From Polyangia bacterium (lineage in GTDB: Bacteria > Myxococcota_A > Polyangia > Polyangiales > Sandaracinaceae), in NCBI GenBank assembly GCA_030426845.1, contig JAUHXR010000068.1, positions 1-32,405 on the forward strand: a stretch of DNA of 32,405 bases. Reading direction: 5' to 3'. How positions within the stretch are numbered: the stretch's first letter is position 1; the number at the start of each line of letters is the position of its first letter. The position numbers and the translations under genes were made by a program. This document shows, piece by piece, positions 29,543-32,405 of this stretch. The notes beneath the pieces were generated by a model that did no database searches, was not told the origin of the DNA, and saw only the letters and a program-made list of their open reading frames with translations.

Positions 29543-31204
29543 ATGCCCCCTCGGCTCGAGCCTCCCCGCCTCCGCCGCGTCCGGCCGCGGCGCCGCCGAG
29601 CCCCCGCGCCGCCGCCCCGGGTCGAGGAGCTGGCGCGCCGCGCGGACGCGCCTCACCACGAAGATGCCCCGGCGCCCTACCCGGAGGAGCCCGCGCCCGA
29701 GGAGGTGACGGTCGCCACCGGTGCGCTCTGCCTGCGCCGCTGCCACACCTGCGGCGAGGAGTACCCGAGCGACTACGTGGTTTGCCCGCGCGACTCGACG
29801 CCGCTCGGCCTCGATCGCGACGCGGAGGACCCGATGATCGGCGTCGTCCTCGCCGGGACCTACCGCGTGCAGCGGGTGCTCGGGCGCGGCGGCATGGGGC
29901 GGCTCTACGAGGCGTCCCACGCGCGGCTCGACCGGATGTTCGCGATCAAGGTGATCCACGAGGCGCAGTCGCGCTCCCGCGACGCGGTCCGGCGCTTCGA
30001 TCGCGAGGCCCGCGTCCTGAGCCGCATCCGCTCCGATCACGTCCTCGACGTGATGGACGTGCTCCGTACCCCGGACGATCGGCCCGCGATCGTGACCGCA
30101 CGGCTCGAGGGCGAGGACCTCAAGGCGCGCCTCGACCGCGTCAAGAAGATGTCCGTAGAGGAGGCGATCCCGCTCGCGCGCCAGATCTGCCGCGGCCTCG
30201 CGGCGGCCCACGCCGAGGGCATCGTCCACCGCGACCTCAAGCCGTCCAACCTCTTCCTCGAGGGCGGCGCCGACGGGCGCACCACCGTGAAGGTGCTCGA
30301 CTTCGGGGTCGCGAAGCTGCGTGGCGACGGCGAGCTCACGCGGACCGGCGCGGTGGTCGGCACGCCCGCGTACATGGCGCCAGAGCAGGCCCGCGGCAGC
30401 GCGACGGTCGACGAGCGCGCGGACCTCTACGCGGTCGGCGCGGTGCTCTACCGCATGCTCACCGGGCGCGCGCCCTACACCGGCGAGGAGCCGGCCCGCC
30501 TGCTCTCGAGCCTGCTCCACGAGGCGCCGCCGCGGCCCCGAGCGATCGAGCGCTCGATCCCCGCGGGGCTCGAGGTGCTGATCCAGCGCGCGATGGCCCG
30601 CGACCCGGAGGACCGGCCGGCCGACGCACTGACCCTCGAGCGCGAGCTCGCCGCCTTCGACACCGCGCCGGCCGACGCGCCCCCCGCGGACTGGCGCCCG
30701 ACCGACGGCGACGTGAGCACGCTCGTCCTGCCCCGCGGGTCGGTCGACCGCGCCAAGGAGCTCGGCCGCCACGCGCGCCGCGCCCGCCCCCTCGCGGTCG
30801 CCCTCTCCGCGGTGACCGCGTCCGTCGCCGGGGCGCTGGCCGCGCTGTTCGTGGTCGGCTTCCAGACCCTCGACGGCGCCGCGCGCGCGCCGGTCGAGGT
30901 GAGCGCCGCCTGGCTCCTCTCGGGCGCGGCGGTGATCGGCGCGCTGAGCGTGCTCTCGCGCTGGCTCGGCCGGCGGTGGGTGAGCGCGCCCGAGGTGCTC
31001 CGGGTCGACCGCGCGCTCGGCGCGGCCGTCGTGGCCGCCGGGGCGTCGCTCGGCCTCCTCGAGCTCACCGCGCGAGCGCTCGCGGCCCTCGACGGCGTCA
31101 GCGAGCCCACCCTCGGCTGGGCGCTCGTGGCGCGCGCCGGGGTCGCCCTCGGCTGCGGCCTCGCGGCCGGCGTCCTCGCGCATCGCCGCCGCGCGTTCGG
31201 CTGA
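29543..31204 (+). CDS. Zinc-ribbon Ser/Thr protein kinase with four C-terminal membrane segments
   Basis: 553-residue Hanks-type kinase. An Arg/Pro-rich N-terminus precedes CHTC (Cys67, Cys70) and CPRD (Cys81), the same CxxC-x10-CPxD knuckle as the kinase at 13405. The kinase domain (about 105-370) shows LGRGGMGRLYEAS, Lys136 in FAIK, HRDLKPSN (Asp231), DFGVAKL (Asp253), GTPAYMAPEQ and GAVLYRMLTGRAPY, so it is probably active. A linker leads to four predicted membrane helices (about 413-437, 450-470, 487-512 and 525-547), so the catalytic part faces the cytoplasm. The start is ATG at 29543; the first 60 residues are unconserved-looking, so a later start is possible. Targets are unknown. Confidence 0.91.
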   Translation: MPPRLEPPRLRRVRPRRRRAPAPPPRVEELARRADAPHHEDAPAPYPEEPAPEEVTVATGALCLRRCHTCGEEYPSDYVVCPRDSTPLGLDRDAEDPMIGVVLAGTYRVQRVLGRGGMGRLYEASHARLDRMFAIKVIHEAQSRSRDAVRRFDREARVLSRIRSDHVLDVMDVLRTPDDRPAIVTARLEGEDLKARLDRVKKMSVEEAIPLARQICRGLAAAHAEGIVHRDLKPSNLFLEGGADGRTTVKVLDFGVAKLRGDGELTRTGAVVGTPAYMAPEQARGSATVDERADLYAVGAVLYRMLTGRAPYTGEEPARLLSSLLHEAPPRPRAIERSIPAGLEVLIQRAMARDPEDRPADALTLERELAAFDTAPADAPPADWRPTDGDVSTLVLPRGSVDRAKELGRHARRARPLAVALSAVTASVAGALAALFVVGFQTLDGAARAPVEVSAAWLLSGAAVIGALSVLSRWLGRRWVSAPEVLRVDRALGAAVVAAGASLGLLELTARALAALDGVSEPTLGWALVARAGVALGCGLAAGVLAHRRRAFG

Positions 31205-31210
31205 GGCGGA

Positions 31211-31338
31211 ACGGTCCGAGCTTCTCGCGCTTCCGTTCACCCACCGGCCGCGCGAACAAGCTCGAAGAGCTCGGACCGTCCCCCGGTCCCCAGCGACCGA
31301 GACGGGCGAACGAGCTCCAAGAAGCTCGGACCGTCCCC
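31211..31338. repeat. Intergenic palindromic repeat cluster between convergent genes
   Basis: ACGGTCCGAGCTTCT (31211-31225) is the exact reverse complement of 31320-31334, and its first 12 nt also match the reverse complement of 31268-31279. Two direct repeats of about 33 nt (31251-31283 and 31306-31339) share gcgaac...gctcggaccgtcccc. The left arm can pair with either right copy, and each direct repeat can form a small AGCTC/GAGCT hairpin. It fills the gap between the kinase stop and the convergent 31366 gene: a REP-like element or a compound terminator. Confidence 0.8.
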
Positions 31339-31365
31339 GGGGTGCTGCCCGGGTCGTTGGCCGGC

Positions 31366-32405
31366 TCAGCGGAGGCGCAGGAGGCGCGCGCCGCCGCCCT
31401 CGGGGAGCGCGAGCACCGCGGGCACCATCATCAGGGCGCCGTCGGCGTCCACGAGCCGGCCCGCCACCCAGATCGGCGACAGGCGGGTGTGGCGCGCGAG
31501 CACCTCGACCGCGGCCGCGTCGTCCGCCCGGGCGAAGGCGAGCGGCGCGCCCTCGTCGTCGAACGCGACCGGGTCGCCCTCGTCGCTCCAGCGGCGCGGC
31601 ACCACGATCGCGAAGGGCTCGCTCTGGCCCGGGTGCTCGGTGACCCACTCGCGGTAGCGATCGGCGAGCGCGGCGAAGCGGCGGTAGCCGTTGGCGACGA
31701 CCTTGCGCAGCGTCTCCGCGCCGCACGTCGGCGTCAGCGAGTATTGCATCAGCCGGATGCGCCGCGGGTGCGCGCCGTCCTCCACCTCGGCGAGGCCGAC
31801 CGTGACGACCCGGGGGCACGGTCCGACCGAGCAGCGCGGCGCGTGGCGGCTGCGCTCCTCGCGGAAGATCTCGCCGTTGTGGAGGTCGACGAGGTAGCGG
31901 CGCTCGAGCCCGCCGCGCTCGCTCGTCGGCAGGTGCTCGCGCGCGATCTCGACCATCGTCCGGTCGCTCAGCCGCTCCACCGCGCTGCGGTCCCCCTCCG
32001 CCCCGGTCCAGCTGACCACCCGTCGGCGCACCGCCCGGGTCGGCCGCGGCTCGCGCAGCGTGGTGGCGAGCTGGCTCGCGCCGGTGAGCAGGCGCCCCCC
32101 GAGGGCCGGGTCGCCGCGCTCGAGCGCGATGCGCAGCCGGCCAACCCACCGCGCGAGGCCCGACGGCGTCGGCAACGGCGCCTCCTTGCGGAGCCGCTCG
32201 AGGCTCTCCGAGATCGACGGCGAGTCGACGCTCATCCCGGCCCGCACGACGGTGGTGACCACGTCGTCGAGGGCGTCCGCGAGCCGCTCGCGTGGGCTGC
32301 CTTCGACCGCTGCGTCGCCCGGCGGGGGCGGCGCGAAGCTGACGCGCGCCGGCTCCGCGCCGTCGCTCGTGCGCACGCCGCCGCGCGCGTCGGCGATCCA
32401 GCGCA
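31366..32405 (-). CDS. Protein of unknown function (possibly partial; N-terminus may extend past the right edge)
   Basis: At least 336 residues. I do not recognise the family. The N-terminal 60 residues are low-complexity and Pro/Glu-rich, followed by helices (SISESLERLRKEAP, LARWVGRLRIALERGD). The core about 155-260 looks alpha/beta, with RYLVDLHNGEIFREERSR, CSVGPCPRVVTVGLAEVEDG and RRIRLMQYSLTPTC; its three Cys might bind a metal. A GTG at 32376 could be the start, but the ten codons from there to the window edge stay open and read plausibly (WIADARGGV), so the gene may begin outside. The high coding bias of third positions supports it as real. It converges on the kinase gene with a repeat cluster in between. 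Confidence 0.7.
   Translation of the reverse strand, partial: RWIADARGGVRTSDGAEPARVSFAPPPPGDAAVEGSPRERLADALDDVVTTVVRAGMSVDSPSISESLERLRKEAPLPTPSGLARWVGRLRIALERGDPALGGRLLTGASQLATTLREPRPTRAVRRRVVSWTGAEGDRSAVERLSDRTMVEIAREHLPTSERGGLERRYLVDLHNGEIFREERSRHAPRCSVGPCPRVVTVGLAEVEDGAHPRRIRLMQYSLTPTCGAETLRKVVANGYRRFAALADRYREWVTEHPGQSEPFAIVVPRRWSDEGDPVAFDDEGAPLAFARADDAAAVEVLARHTRLSPIWVAGRLVDADGALMMVPAVLALPEGGGARLLRLR

Noticed and set aside
29336-32149. 937-codon minus-strand open frame across the second kinase
   Set aside because: Arg/Ala/Pro-rich shadow antisense to a kinase with all its motifs; an effect of very high G+C third positions.

Overview
The window is very GC-rich (roughly 70-75% by eye) DNA with tightly packed genes, frequent GTG starts and many 4-nt start/stop overlaps. 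Two Ser/Thr kinases with N-terminal zinc-ribbon-like motifs, several uncharacterised lipoproteins, an adenosylcobalamin mutase operon and an arsenosugar-type radical SAM cluster suggest a myxobacterium-like member of the Myxococcota/Deltaproteobacteria (possibly Polyangia). That assignment is inference from gene content and composition. No rRNA, tRNA, CRISPR array, transposase or integrase was seen.

Left part (1-7.8 kb): a minus-strand operon runs from about 6.75 kb to the left edge. It encodes a large acidic/RG-rich protein with two HARE-HTH domains and a degenerate Mrr-like domain, then the small and large subunits of methylmalonyl-CoA mutase and the mutase chaperone GTPase MeaB (cut by the window edge). 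A lipoprotein made of a duplicated domain is divergently transcribed. D-alanine-D-alanine ligase follows (8-9 kb), then a compositionally distinct PhoD-like phosphatase gene (9.2-10.6 kb) flanked by an AT-rich patch and a 12-bp inverted repeat. Next come two exported proteins that share a domain present five times in all, each copy with two cysteines exactly 41 residues apart, and a zinc-ribbon Ser/Thr kinase with a coiled-coil tail.

Centre (15.2-19.4 kb): after a DedA membrane protein comes the most interesting locus, a plus-strand operon. It encodes an Rrf2 regulator, an E1-like (ThiF/MoeB) adenylyltransferase lacking the usual N-terminal segment, a CysO-like sulfur carrier with residues after its Gly-Gly, a 114-residue remnant E1 that keeps the N-terminal segment the first E1 lacks, a JAMM protease (Mec-like) and a Nudix-AMMECR1 fusion. 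It looks like a CysO/Mec-type sulfur-transfer (cysteine biosynthesis) module built around a possible heteromeric E1.

Right part (19.4-32.4 kb): a conserved minus-strand ribosomal/tRNA-modification operon (rpsP, khpA, rimM, trmD, a Tm1570-type SPOUT methyltransferase, rplS) is divergent from a tetraheme cytochrome fused to a decayed metallophosphoesterase domain. A minus-strand operon then encodes an AhpD-like protein and ArsS, a bicupin lipoprotein apparently starting at CTG, and a thioredoxin-TPR protein. A TPR protein with a His-rich N-terminus, a second zinc-ribbon kinase with four membrane segments and an unrecognised gene open to the right edge complete the window. Several plus-strand genes have a -10-like element only 6-12 nt before the start codon, suggesting leaderless or nearly leaderless transcripts.
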